From Capra hircus (lineage: Eukaryota; Chordata; Mammalia; Artiodactyla; Bovidae), in contig NC_030808.1 of the NCBI RefSeq assembly GCF_001704415.2, positions 141,375,089-141,439,088 of the forward strand: DNA of 64,000 bases, given 5' to 3'. Under the pieces are notes generated by a model. It had not been told where the DNA came from, ran no database searches, and saw only the letters and a list, made by a program, of their open reading frames with translations. Positions 1 to 10,327 of this stretch are shown here, piece by piece (the stretch's first letter is position 1; each line of letters begins with the position of its first letter). A program made the position numbers and the translations under genes.

Positions 1-67
1 GGTCCAGTTTCCAGGCAGGCTTTAAACACAGGCAGATGAGGGACCTGAGTAGGTCATCAATGAGAGA

Positions 68-300
68 TCACTGAAAGCATGTTGGTAAGTATTTATCACT
101 CGGGGGAGCCCCTCGCATGTGCCAGATGCTATTGGTGGACCCACTTACATAGCCCATGAATCCCCCCACCCCTGAGGGCCAGACAGCACTGAGCCCACCT
201 GGCAGGTGGGGAGACTGGGGCAAGGGGGTGTCATGACCTGTCCTGGGCCACACGACTAGAGAGCCTGGACGCCTGGGTTACATCATGCAACCCTGGCCCA
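68..300 (-). mobile_element. Probable degraded MIR-type SINE
   Basis: The stretch around 190-285 reads like a reversed MIR core: a 'gtggggagactggggc' block, then a 'gccacacgac' block, then 'gcctgggtt'. It is highly diverged and no flanking duplication is visible. This is the weakest of the family calls. Bases 300-1548 hold nothing else I can name. Confidence 0.4.
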
Positions 301-1548
301 GCACTCGGAACGAATTCAAAGATGGATGGTGCAGCTGGACCGGACCTTCTGTTCCCATCTTCTTACTGAGGCCAGCAGGCTTCTCAGCCCTGATGTTTGT
401 AAAACAAAGAGCAGCAATCCAGCTGATGCCAACTTCTAGACTTCTCACTCTTCTAGAAACCTAAACCAGGTAGGGAAACTGGAGCAGCCTTCCCCCTGTA
501 TTCTCATGGCAAGCTAGACCCTGGCTCCCCACGGAGCTGGGCAGTGTAGCAGAAGGCAAGGTCGGGATTTTGTGTGGAAGTCAGGCTGGGGGGAGAGAGG
601 GGTTTGATTAGCATTGGGCAAGATGGTAGGATGGGCAGAAACAGCCAGGAGACGATTTTGAGGTGAGGGGTTTGAAATGATCTTCAACTGTCTGTGGACA
701 CTCGCCACTGACAGGTTGATGGGCTTCTGGGGAATTTCCTGAATGAAAAGATGGAGGTTTCTGCCTGGGAACAGACAACAGGAGGGACAAAATTGTGCTA
801 TGAAGACAGCGGGTTTGTAAGGTTTCTGTAGCCAGAGCTGTGGGTGCATGTGTTTCCATTCTCAAATCAGATCATCTCATTAATAGCTGCATTTCCAACA
901 AACAGTTATTAAACACAGAACTTACAATCACATCAAAGTCTATACTATATACTTACATTGTCATCATCAGTGACATCGCATTAAGCATTGTGACCAAAAC
1001 TTACAATTCAAGATATTTTTTGACACTCGGTGCCCTACACCTCAGGTAATTTAAAAATTGCACTTTCTTCCAAGGAAGTGTGACAGGTTAATCCAAACAG
1101 CCATAAACACATATTGTCAAATGAAAAACAAATTAAATCCAGACTTAGCAAGGAAAGGCCGTATCCGAAAGGCTACTGCAAGGAAGGAAAAAGGTCTCTT
1201 GCAATGGGTGAGCTGCTCTGAGCAAAGATGTTCAGACATCTCATGATGAAAAAGGGGGTTTCTTGCCTAGAGTGGAGGGAACAAAACTAGAAAAGAACAG
1301 GGCACTGGGAAGTGAGACAGATGAAAGAAGGGGGCTCTGGCAGGGGTCCTCAGGAGGGGCTGCCTGACAGCATGGGCCAAGTTCAGGAGCTTGGATGGAG
1401 AGAAGCCAAGCTCTGGGTAACCAGTGTTTCGTCCTCATGATCAGTGGGGACAAGTGGTTGAGGTAATCTTTTATGAGGCAAAGAATGGGAATGTGAGGGG
1501 TTCTTCACACATCATTATCCAGGTAAACAACAGAGGCCTCTAGGTGTC
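301..1548. other. Unassigned spacer
   Basis: No repeat family, RNA gene or convincing exon is recognised. Short open frames occur on both strands, but none has a domain or signal. The stretch from about 840 to 1150 is AT-rich and the rest is mixed. Confidence 0.5.
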
Positions 1549-1762
1549 TTGCTTCCCATGTGTCTCAGTGGCAAAGCATCCGCCTGCCAATGCAGGAGAC
1601 ACAGGAGATGTGGGTTCGATCCCTGGATTGGGAAGATCCCCTGGAGAAGGAAATGGCAACCCATTCCAGTATTCTTGCCTGGGAAATGCCAGGGACAGAG
1701 GAGCCTGGCGGGCTACAGTCCATGGGGTTGCAAAGAGTCGGACATGCCTGAGCACATACATA
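1549..1762 (+). mobile_element. Bov-tA SINE
   Basis: The tRNA-like head ('cttcccatgtgtctcagtgg', with the B-box-like 'ggttcgatcc' near 1612) is followed by the Bov-A body ('ccattccagtattcttgcct', 'agtcggacatgcctgag'). The start and end follow the usual Bov-tA limits. Bases 1763-2070 have no assignable feature apart from a short A-run near 1950. Confidence 0.9.
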
Positions 1763-2070
1763 CCCTAGGTGTCTTATTAAGTCTTATAAGGAAGGGAGGG
1801 GATTCCTTGCAGTAAGCCGTTTACTGGAATACGAAAGGGTCAGGGGATGTCTAAGCCTTCAGGTAGAATTCAACCTTATCAATACTAAACAGATTATTTG
1901 GGATGGACCTGAGAGGGTCACAATAGGATGGAAATGCAAGTTCAAGGAGAAAAAAAAAAATCCACATGAAATTCCTGACTGTAAAAGAAAAGCTGGTTCT
2001 TGTCCTTTCTGAGTGGTCACCAGTGGGGGTCAGATCCTTGGGTTATTTAGATTCAGTTGGATACATTTTC

Positions 2071-2741
2071 AGTTCAATGCAGTCGCTCAGTCGTGTCTGA
2101 CACTTTGAGACCTCATGGACTGCAGCACACCAGGCTTCACTGTCCATCACTAACTCCCGGAGCTTACTCAAATTCATGTCCATTGAGGCAGTGATGCCAT
2201 CCAATCAACTCATCCTCTGTCGTCCCCTTCTCCTCCTGCCTTCAGTCTTTCCCAGTATCAGGGTCTTTTCCAATGAGTCAATTTGGCCAAAGTATTGGAA
2301 CTTCAGCTTCAGCATCAGTCCTTCCAATGAATATTCAGGACTGATTTCCTTTAGGATTGACTGGTTGGATCTCCTTGCAGTCCAAGGGACTCTCAAGAGT
2401 CTTCTCCAACACTGCAGTTCAAAAACATCAATTCTTTAGCGCTCTTTCTTTATAGTCCAACTCTCACATCCATACATGACTACTGGAAAAACCATAGTTT
2501 TGACTAGATGGATCTTTGTTGGCAAAGTAATGTCTCTGCTTTTTAATATGCTGTCTAGGTTGATCATAGCTTTTCTTCCAAGGAGCAAGCATCTTTTAAT
2601 TTCATGGCTACAGTCACCATCTGCAGTGATTTTGAAGCCCCCCAAAATAATCTCACTGTTTCTATTGTTTCCCCTTCTATTTGCCATGAAGTGATGGGAC
2701 TACATGCCATGATCTTAGTTTTCTGAATGTGGAGTTTTAAG
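2071..2741 (-). mobile_element. BovB LINE, 5'-truncated 3' end
   Basis: The reversed BovB 3' terminus ('agttcaatgcagtcgctcag') is followed by the 3' UTR-proximal and C-terminal ORF2 sequence. The minus-strand frame at 2436-2687 still reads recognisable BovB protein ('DGDCSHEIKRCLLLGRKAM', 'VVMYGCESWTIKK'). The copy stops at 'ttctgaatgtggagttttaa', just short of the reverse transcriptase palm. It is a dead 5'-truncated copy with stops in the C-terminal part. Confidence 0.93.
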
Positions 2742-3794
2742 TGATTAAGAAAAAATATTTAAAATGTTCTTATTCAAAATATGGTGGATTCCACCCTTCA
2801 CTTGCTAGATGTATGACAGTTGTTTCAGTGGCAGCTTAGGCAGTGCAGGGGGGCACCTGGTCTCTCAAAAATATTTTAGAAGTTAGAGAAGTAAAAGTTT
2901 GAAGACCATTGCCAGGAGTGGATGGGATTTGAGTCTTAAATGTGACTTTCAAAGGCCTCCAGTAGTGGGTTAGGGGTGGGGAGGTGTGGGTTCCCCACTG
3001 TCAAGAGGAGAGCCCCTCAGTTTAGGAGAGAGTATGGGGCATGGGAGGGGTCTGTCAATCTGGGAGTCAGTCCTCTGGCCTGTGGGCTGCTGGCAATTCT
3101 TCTGGACAGACTGGCCTAGCGTCCATCTTCCCTCTGCAATCCTAAGGGAAGCAATTTCCTACCCCAGGCGGTGCTCAGCTCGGGCCACACCTTGCACTCA
3201 CCGGAGGCTCCAGGGAAACCAGGCATGCTCAGGCCACACTGGGGCCACTCAGGTCCAAACCACTGGGGACAGGACCTGGGGCTCTGGAGGATTTTCTTCT
3301 GCCAGGAAGTTCCCAGGGGAGCCCAGTGGCGTGCCTCTGCCTGAAGGGACCTGCTGTACCAAGAGCAAAGTGTGTGAGAAAACACAGCATGAGTTTTTTG
3401 TTATTAAAGGGACCCCGGCCCTCAAGCCCCACCTCTCCCATCTCCACCACTCAGATGCAGGCCCTGCAGTGGTTTCTGTTCTTCCCTCTGGCCTCTCTCT
3501 GCTCCCTGTTGGCCCTTCTATCTCCCAAATTCTCACTTTGTCCCTCTTTGGAGGCTGAAGTGGGCAGAAAGAATTAGCCTCTTTTGGGTTCTAACCAGAA
3601 AAAGAAGTCTAATTATGTTGACTTTTGCGTTTGTGTAAAATAATAGGCTGTTTACTCGTAGCCTATGAAATGAACTTAAAAAAAATTTTTTTCATAGAAG
3701 TTCACTTTATTAAATGTCTGATGGCTTGCACCATCCAGAAAATACAGTCTTTATCAATTATCTGCAGAAAATTCACCTGCTTATTTGTTATTTA
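2742..3794. other. Unassigned spacer with a GC-rich open stretch
   Basis: No repeat is recognised. Between 2986 and 3577 open frames occur in several registers on both strands, the longest being 190 codons on + at 2986-3558. That is what GC-rich non-coding DNA often gives. The 190-residue frame shows no domain, signal peptide or membrane segment I recognise. After 3600 the sequence turns AT-rich. Confidence 0.4.
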
Positions 3795-4058
3795 TTCTTA
3801 ATTTTGAAAATTTTTATTTTTTAATTGCAATATAGTAGATTTATATTATACTAGTTTCAGGTGTACAGCACAGTGATGCACTATTGATTATACTCCATTA
3901 AACGTTATTACACAATAATGCTATAATTCCTTGTCCTATACAATATAAATTCGTTGCTTATCTATTTTATACACAGTGGTTTATATCTTTTAACCCCATA
4001 TACCTGATTTGCCCCACCACACTTCCACCTCACCTTTGGTAACCCCTAGTTTGTTTTC

Positions 4059-4767
4059 CAGGCTTCCCTGATGGCTCAGACGGTGAAGAATCCACCCCCA
4101 ATGCAGGAGACCTGTGTTTGATCCCTGGTTTGGGAAGATTCCCTGGAGGAAGACATGGCAACCCATTCTGTAATCTTGGCTGGAGAATCCCCATGGACAG
4201 AGGAGCGTGGCTAACTATGTTGCCGGAAGGCGGACCCCTTCCAGGGCCCGAAACTGGTCTCTTGTCTAACGCTCGGAAATGAATTGTCCGAGGAGATACA
4301 TCTGCTGACAAAGCAAGAGATTTTATTGGGAAAGGGCACCCGGGTGGAGAGCAGGAGGGTAAGGGGACCCAGGAGAACTGCTCTGCCATGTGGCTCACAA
4401 TGTCGGGTTTTATGGTGATGGGATTAGTTTCCTGGTGGTCTTTGGCCAATCATTCTAACTCAGAGTCTTTCCTGGTGGTGCACGCATCACTCAGCCAAGA
4501 TGGATGCTAGTGAGAGGGATTCTGGGAAGTGGACGGACACGCAGTGTCTCCTTTAGACCTTCCCCAAACTCTTCCGGTTGGTGGTGGCTTATTAGTTCCG
4601 TATTCCTTATCAAGATCTCCTGTCATAAAACAACTCATGCAAATGGTTACTATGGTGCCTGGCCAGGGTGGGCGGTTTCAATCCTTGCTAGTGTGCTTCC
4701 CCTAACAACTATAGTCCGTAGAATTGCAGAGTCGGACATGACTGAGTGACTTAGCACAGCACAGCAC
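4059..4767 (+). mobile_element. Bov-tA SINE split by a solo LTR
   Basis: The SINE head and body occupy 4059-4217 ('ggcttccctgatggctcaga', 'ccattctgtaatcttg'). The 3' tail is at 4708-4767 ('agagtcggacatgactgagt' followed by a 'cacag' repeat). It is bounded by an 11-bp TSD 'agtttgttttc'. The LTR at 4218-4707 lies inside it. Confidence 0.88.
4218..4707 (-). mobile_element. Solo LTR, family A (class I/gamma-like ERV)
   Basis: This 490-bp LTR has TG...CA ends ('tgttgccggaagg' to 'cttcccctaaca') and is flanked by the 4-bp TSD 'acta' (4214-4217 and 4708-4711). On the minus strand it has an intact polyadenylation signal 'aataaaatctcttgc' and a 'cataaaacccgac' TATA-like box. No internal retroviral sequence adjoins it, so it is a recombination-derived solo LTR. 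The 4-bp TSD fits gammaretrovirus-like integration. Confidence 0.88.
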
Positions 4768-4792
4768 AGTTTGTTTTCTTCATCTGTGTTTT

Positions 4793-5000
4793 TGTTGCTG
4801 TTCAGCTGCTGAGTCATGTCCAGCTCTTTGCAACCCCATGGACTGTAGCCCACCAGGCTCCTCTGTCCATGGGATTATGAGATTCTCCAGGCAAGAATAC
4901 TGGAGGGTTGCCATTTCCTCCTCCAGGGGATCTGTCCAACCCAGGGATCGAACCCATGTCTCCTACTTGGTTCTTTACTGCTGAGCCACTGGAGAAGCTT
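4793..5000 (-). mobile_element. Bov-tA SINE
   Basis: The reversed Bov-A body ('gctgagtcatgtccagctct', 'caggcaagaatactggaggg') is followed by the reversed tRNA head ('tctttactgctgagccactg', 'gagaagctt'). A few bases are duplicated around 4872-4886 ('gggattatgagattctcc'). Bases 5001-5084 hold no named feature. Confidence 0.88.
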
Positions 5001-5084
5001 ATCTGGATAAAATTAGCATGTTACTAATTTACTAAAATTGCAAAAGTAGTGTTGATGTTACACCCCTGAGTGTCCCCTCAATTC

Positions 5085-5872
5085 ATACAGTTGCTCAGTT
5101 GTGTCCAACTCTTTGTGACCCCATGGACTGCAGCACGCCAGGCCTCCCCTGTCCATCGCCAACTCCCGGAGTTTACTCAGACTCATGTCCATTGTGTCAG
5201 TGATGCCATCCAACTGTTAGGGGAAGCACACTGATTGAGACCGCCCACCCTGGCCAGGCACCGTAGTAACCATTTGCATGAGTTGTTTTATGACAGGAGG
5301 TCCTGATAAGGAACACAGAACTAATAAGCCACCACCAACTGGAAGAGTTTGGGAAAGGTCTAAAGGAGACACTGCGTGTCCGTCCACTTCCCAGAATCCC
5401 TCTCACTAGCATCCATCTTGGCTGAGCGATGCGTGCACCACCAGGAAAGACTCTGAGTTAGAATGAGTGGTCAAAGACCACCCGGAAACTAATCCCATCA
5501 CCATAAAACCCGACATTGTGAGCCACACGGCAGAGCAGTTCTCCTGGGTTCCCTTACCCTACTGCTCTCCACCCGGGTGCCCTTTCCCAATAAAATCTCT
5601 TGCTTTGTCAGCAGATGTATCTCCTCGGACAATTCATTTCCGAGTGTTAGACAAGAGCCCAGTTTTGGGCCCTGGAAGGGGCCCTCCTTCCTGCAACACA
5701 ACCATCTCATCCTCTGTCGTCCCCTTCTGCTCCTGCCTTCAATCTTTCCCAACATCAGGGTCTTTTCAAATGAGTCAGTTCTTCGCACCAGGTGGCCAAA
5801 GGATTGGAGCTTCCTTCCAGTGAGTATTCAGGACAGATTTCCTTTAGGATGGGCTGACTGGATCTCCTTGCA
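5085..5872 (-). mobile_element. BovB 3' end split by a solo LTR
   Basis: The BovB 3' tail occupies 5085-5214 and resumes at 5703-5872. The join across the LTR reads 'gatgccatccaac' then 'catctcatcctctgtcg', exactly as in uninterrupted copies elsewhere in the window. The copy is short, 5'-truncated and non-coding. Confidence 0.9.
5215..5698 (+). mobile_element. Solo LTR, family A, inverted relative to the copy at 4218
   Basis: This 484-bp LTR runs 'tgttaggggaagc' to 'ccttcctgcaaca' with the 4-bp TSD 'caac' (5211-5214 and 5699-5702). It has a polyadenylation signal 'aataaaatctcttgc' near 5590 and a 'ccataaaacccg' box near 5502. It is nested in a BovB. Its own TSD shows that it inserted independently of the neighbouring copy. 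Confidence 0.9.
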
Positions 5873-7146
5873 GTGTTCCCTGCTTCACCTAAATTCAGGA
5901 AGCTGCCTTATGTCCTTAAAGGTGGTGACCCTGATCATTAAAGATGTTTTTAGAGGAGAAAAATCTGTAAAAGATGAATAACTCAGATTAAATAGTCAAA
6001 TCTTTCTCTGAAATAAAAAATTTACTGATTTCCTTATATAAAATATCTGGTATTATATATATCAATTTCAAATGAGCGTAGTGCTGATTTTCCAGGCTCC
6101 TGTTCAATGAAGTATTTCATTCAAATTCATTACCTGCCTGTTTGTCATGCAGTTTCCTTGTGACTTTTGAGCTCATAGTTTTTTGGGGCACATTGTATAG
6201 TTTTCAGTTTTGTCTCAATTCCTTGAGCTCCAGCCAGCCAGCCAACTCAAGCCGGGTGCTGTCACTAGAAACTTTATCCCAAACTGTAACTATCTGTTTA
6301 CACAACATCAGAACATTGCTTCTTTTTCACTCCTTTTGTAAGCGAATTTACATAACATAGATATCCTATTGCTTTTAGTGTGGTTTTTAAAAGGCTTGTT
6401 TTAACACCCTGGATCAGTCTCTGTGTGTGAGATCATTCCTTCCAGAATAATTCAATCCCTGTTAAATGTCTTTTCTTCTTTATCTTTTGTGAGTGATTCA
6501 ACCAGGTGGTTTCTTTAAGCCCCGCAACCAAGCCCTGAGCGAGGTCATTTCAGGCTATTGTGTTTTCAGGAGAAAGAAGCTTGCTTTTTGTAAAAAAAAC
6601 AAAAACAACTGGTGATGTATTTCACAATAAAAACTTTAATTTAAAAAGCAAGTATGAGTACCTTGTATTAATAACAAGAGAAGCAGTATAAGAACTTAAA
6701 CCGAAGGCAACCTTATCTCTACTAGGGGACGAGTTTTTTAGGAAAAGCACTTTATTTAGTGATCTGTGCAGTGATTTCTTAAATTTTTTCTTTCTCGGCA
6801 TCTTTAGAGGTGTTTTAAGTTGGCTGTGGCTTTTGGTTGCTGCTGTAATTCTGTCTGCTTATAAATTACTGTTTTGGTAGAGTTTTCAGTATCAACTGGA
6901 GTTGTTTGGTTATTTAAAGAGTAATGCATCAATAAGATTTTTGGTCTAGAATTTTCTAATAATTAAAACCTGTGCCCTGAGGTTCATGTGTTACCTGAAC
7001 CCTTCTTGATGAGCAGGGGTGGATGGAGGGCCCAGGGAGCTCGAAGGGGCCGTGACGACGCTCTATGAGTCTGCACAAATGAAATTACCTGCAAAATTAT
7101 CTCAAGTTCAGTACACTGAAACTATTGGATTGTTTGAAATTTTATT
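5873..7146. other. Unassigned AT-rich spacer
   Basis: No repeat family or gene is recognised. A short 'cagccagccagccaac' run sits near 6230, and T-rich and A-rich tracts near 6590 and 6780. Open frames are short and featureless. Confidence 0.5.
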
Positions 7147-7270
7147 TGTTGTTCAGTTCATCGTTGGTTCCAACTCTTTGCGACCCCATGGACTGAAGCA
7201 TACCAGGCTACCCTGTCCTTCACCGTCTCCCAGAATTTGCTCAAACTCATGACCATTGAGTCGCTGATGC
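7147..7270 (-). mobile_element. BovB 3' terminal fragment
   Basis: Only the last 120 or so bases of BovB remain in reverse ('gcgaccccatggactgaagc', 'ccattgagtcgctgatgc'). It is heavily 5'-truncated. Confidence 0.85.
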
Positions 7271-7325
7271 ATAATATCAAGTTACGTGGAAGTTGACATT
7301 CTTTATTTAAGGGAGATGTATCAAC

Positions 7326-7697
7326 TGAAAAATTATGTACAACCTAAAAGTTGAGAGATATGCTTTATTCAGTGGGTAATTTTAGGACTCCAAGTCCAGG
7401 AAACAGCATCTCAAGTAACCCTGAGATAACTGATCTGAGGATGAGACAGGTTATATAGAAGTTTTGCATCAAACAGCAGGTAGTCTGAACATCAAAAGAT
7501 TATTGTTATTAAAGAAAACCAGCTATCTCAAGTTAGGGAATTTAGCACTTTTCAATGTATGCGAAGATGCAAGAGTCTGGGCTCACTGAAATTGTTCCTT
7601 TCATGTGCACCTCACCTACCTGAAGCCAGTATTTTCACATCCTGAGCTCCCTTGGGGCTCACTGCAGGGAGTGGCTGTAGTCTGATGGCTACTAGAT
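7326..7697 (-). mobile_element. LTR fragment, family D (ERV)
   Basis: It begins 'tgaaaaattatgtacaacc'. Read on the minus strand it carries a TATA motif ('ctatataacc', about 7450) and, about 85 bases on, 'gaataaagc' (about 7360). This TATA plus polyadenylation-signal arrangement is LTR-like, and I recall similar sequence as a repeated bovid LTR. It is cut at about 7697 by a BovB fragment. A possible continuation lies at 8525-8660. No TSD was found. Confidence 0.6.
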
Positions 7698-7766
7698 GGA
7701 AAAGACCCTGATGCTGGGAAAGACTGAGGGCAGGAAGGGAAAGAGTGACAGAGAATGAGATGGTTG

Positions 7767-8469
7767 TGTTACGGGAAGCACACTGATCGAAACCACCCAC
7801 CCTGGCCAGGCACCAGAGTAACCACTTGCATGAGGTGTTTTATGCCAGGACACTTGCATGAGGTGTTTTATGCCAGGAGATCCTGATAAGGAATACGGAA
7901 CTAACAAGCCACCACCAACCGTTAAGAGTTCGGGAAAGGTCTAAAGGAGACACCGCGTGTCCGTCCACTTCCCAGAATCCCTCTCGCTAGCATCCATCTT
8001 GGCTGAGCGATGCATGCGCCACCAGGAAAGACCCTGAATTAGAATGATTGGCCAGGGACTTCCCTGGCGGACCAGCGGCTAAGAATTGACCTTCCAGTGC
8101 AGGGGACGTGGGTTTGATCCCTGGCTGTGGAACTAAAATCCCACATGCTGTTGAGCAACCAAACCTATATGCTGCAACCAAGACCCAATGCAGTCTAAAT
8201 AAATAAATAAAGTTGTTTTTTTTTTTTTAAAGAATGATTGTCCAAAGACCACCCGAAAACTAATCCCATCACCATAAAACCCGACATTGCAAGCCACGTG
8301 GCAGAGCAGTTCTCCTGGGTTCCCTTACCCTCCTGCTCTCCACCCGGGCGCCCTTTCCCAATGCAGTCTCTTGCTTTGTCAGCACATGTGTCTCCTTGGA
8401 CAGTTCATTTCTGAGTGTTGGACAAGAGCCCAGTTTCGGGCCCTGGAAGGGGTCCGCCTTCCTGGAACA
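7767..8469 (+). mobile_element. Solo LTR, family A, third copy, with a nested SINE
   Basis: It runs from 'tgttacgggaagc' to 'ccttcctggaaca'. The likely TSD is 'gttg'/'gtag' (7763-7766 and 8470-8473, one mismatch). Two features differ from the other two copies. A 28-bp unit is tandemly doubled (7823-7850 and 7851-7878), and the polyadenylation hexamer is changed ('ccaatgcagtctc' in place of 'ccaataaaatctc'). Without the nested SINE and its TSD copy it would be about 510 bp long. Confidence 0.87.
8051..8230 (+). mobile_element. CHR-type tRNA-Glu SINE
   Basis: The head 'gggacttccctggcggacca' and box 'gggtttgatccctggctg' are followed by the CHR body and a 'taaataaataaataaa' plus T-rich tail. It is flanked by the perfect 10-bp TSD 'agaatgattg' (8041-8050 and 8231-8240). 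It inserted into the LTR at 7767-8469. Confidence 0.9.
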
Positions 8470-8524
8470 GTAGGATGGCATCATGGACTCAACACTGAAC
8501 AACATTGACTCATGACTGAACAAA

Positions 8525-8660
8525 GATAGCAGATAATTTTATTTCTGAGCTTCCTTAGGGCTCACTGGCTCACACTGGGGGGCTGCGATTGCTGATGACT
8601 GTGACATTCTTGTATACTGATATGGCAGGAAGGGTTCCATTTCTCAGGTGTAAATAGGCG
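8525..8660 (-). mobile_element. Possible continuation of the family D LTR
   Basis: 'ttctgagcttccttagggct' resembles 'tcctgagctcccttggggct' at about 7638, so this may be the displaced part of the LTR that begins at 7326. The motif occurs on both sides of the interruption, which a simple split does not explain. Bases 8661-8885 are unassigned. Confidence 0.35.
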
Positions 8661-8885
8661 GTTCTTTTACATTTCTGGGGCAAGTTGAATATTTATCTCT
8701 CTTTCTTTTTGTTGTTGTCACCAAGTTTTTTTCCTGCTGCAGAATGAAAATGGGTAGATGTTGGTAGACCTCTGGATGTTTTGCTCTAAGTCCAGATTGG
8801 GATCAAAAGAGATTGTGAGTGAGCTGATCTTTAAATTCTACTTTTGGCTTCTAGGAACCCTAGATATCTATGCATGGTGGAGAGT

Positions 8886-9071
8886 GCAGTTGTATGTGAA
8901 CACACACATGCACACCTGTTCACACACATGCCCACGTGCATATGCAAGTGCATGCTCATGCCCTCACCCCTGAACTCCCACATGCATGTACACACTCATG
9001 CACTTAATTTTACACATGTGCATTTTCTCAAACATGATATCACATGCACACACACACACACACACACACCT
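8886..9071 (+). repeat. CA-rich simple repeat
   Basis: Imperfect 'cacaca/catgca' repeats end in a pure (CA)n tract at about 9042-9070. This is a microsatellite and open frames through it are meaningless. Confidence 0.9.
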
Positions 9072-9164
9072 GTCATTCTTTGTCTTCTTTTTAGCAATTC
9101 TATTCTCTGGGTCAAGATTTCCCCAGGGAAAGTGGGTAAGCTTTAATTTTTTTTATTAGGCTTG

Positions 9165-9696
9165 TTACTGTTGTTCTTCAGTTGCTAAGTCATGTCCAGC
9201 TGTTTGCGACCGGATGAACTGCAGCACTCTAGGCTTCCCTGTCCTTCACCATCTCCTGGAGTTTGCTCAAACTCATGTCCATTGAGTCAGTGATGCCATC
9301 TAACCATCTCATCCTCTGTCTCCCCCTTCTTCTCTCTCCCTCAATCTTCCCCAGCATCAGAGTCTTTTCCAATGAGTCGGCTCTTTGCATCAGAAGGCCA
9401 AAGTATTGGAACTTCAGCTTCAGCATCAGTCCTTCCAATGAATATTCAGGGTTGATTTCCTTTAAGATTGACTGGTTTGATCTCTTTGCAGTCCAGGGAG
9501 TTCTCAAAAGTCTTCTCCAGCACTGCAGTTCGAAAGCATCATTTATTCCATGCTCAGCCTTCTTTATGGTCCAACTCTCACATCCATACATGACTATTGT
9601 AAACACCTTAGGTTTGACTAGACGGAACTTTGTCTGCAAAGTGATGTCTCTGCTTTTTAGTATGCAGTCTAGGTTTGTCATACTTTTTCTTCCAAG
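9165..9696 (-). mobile_element. BovB 3' half, left part of a copy split by the provirus
   Basis: This is reversed BovB 3' end. It carries a minus-strand frame at 9229-9681 (150 residues) with the BovB C-terminus intact ('CESWTIKKAEHG', '[20 protein letters not shown]'). It stops at 'cttccaag', and the next expected bases 'gagcaag' appear at 19782. It is therefore the same element as 19778-19872. Confidence 0.93.
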
Positions 9697-10208
9697 TGTC
9701 AGGTGAGTGCATGCTCCTCGGTTTTTGTCTTATTACAACAAAGATTTGGAGTGACAGACATTAAAGCCCCCTTGGCGTGTCACAGCTCTTGGGTCTTGGA
9801 CAGATCATGTTATAGCTCTCAGGTCTCGAACGGACCGTGTTATAGCTCTTAGACAAATCAGTGTTACAGCTCAGTGTTACAGCTCTATTTTATTTAGAAA
9901 ATAGCAGGAAAATCCATCTTCGAGGTGTGAGGGCACGTTGATCCAAAGACGCGAAGAGAAGGGCGCCCCAGTGCATGGGAGAGAGGGAGAGCTGGCTTTG
10001 GCTCCTCTTTTTATGTTTCTCCACCTCCCCACCCCCACCCAGGCCTGTCCTGTGTAAACTGGGCCAGCCAGGAGTGTTGTTTGTTTTACCTGAGGTCCTC
10101 ACTCCAGTCCTCAGACCTTCCTTTGCTCTATTTTTGCGGGCTTTTCCCTTCCTTGTCTTTTAGCCACCGCCATTCTGGACTCCTTTTCCCTATTCTCCCT
10201 TCTTAACA
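9697..10208 (-). mobile_element. 3' LTR of the provirus (family B)
   Basis: This 512-bp LTR has its outer end at 9697 and its U3 start 'tgttaagaagg' at 10208. On the minus strand it has 'cataaaaag' (10007-10015) as a TATA-like box and 'aataaa' at 9889-9894. The adjoining purine-rich 'gagggtggaa' (10209-10218, minus strand) is a plausible polypurine tract. A run of related 13-32 bp units based on 'gttatagctct' fills about 9776-9886. The same arrangement occurs in the solo copy at 59763. Confidence 0.9.
9889..9894 (-). promoter_or_regulatory. LTR polyadenylation signal
   Basis: Canonical AATAAA on the minus strand, about 115 bases downstream of the TATA-like box at 10007-10015. The cleavage site and U5 would follow toward 9697. 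Confidence 0.65.
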
Positions 10209-10327
10209 TTCCACCCTCAAGAGATGGGAGACCCAATTCTTTGGGAATAGGGGCGTCGAGGTCTTTCTGGCTACTTCCTGTTGACCTGGGGCGGTGAGGG
10301 GTATTGGGCCTCCCCCTCTTGCTAGTC

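Larger units (their letters stand above)
3795..4792 (-). mobile_element. L1 3' end, interrupted by a Bov-tA and an LTR
   Basis: Reversed L1 3' UTR sequence ('ttgcaatatagtaga', 'gtttcaggtgtacagca', 'tcacctttggtaacc') runs to 4058. It resumes at 4768-4792 after the Bov-tA. The L1 bases 'agtttgttttc' occur at 4048-4058 and 4768-4778 and form the TSD of the intervening SINE. L1 is therefore the oldest layer of a three-deep nest. Confidence 0.75.
7698..8505 (+). mobile_element. Short BovB fragment split by a solo LTR
   Basis: 'aaaagaccctgatgctggga' to 'gagatggttg' is BovB. It resumes after the LTR with 'gatggcatcatggactcaac' and then decays. It serves mainly as the landing site of the LTR. Confidence 0.75.

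Noticed and set aside
8844..9146. 100-codon His/Thr-rich frame
   Set aside because: It is a translation of the CA-rich simple repeat.
9776..9886. CRISPR-like array of short repeats
   Set aside because: The units vary in length (13-32 bp), have no unique spacers, and occur identically in both LTRs of one ERV family. They are LTR subrepeats in an animal genome.
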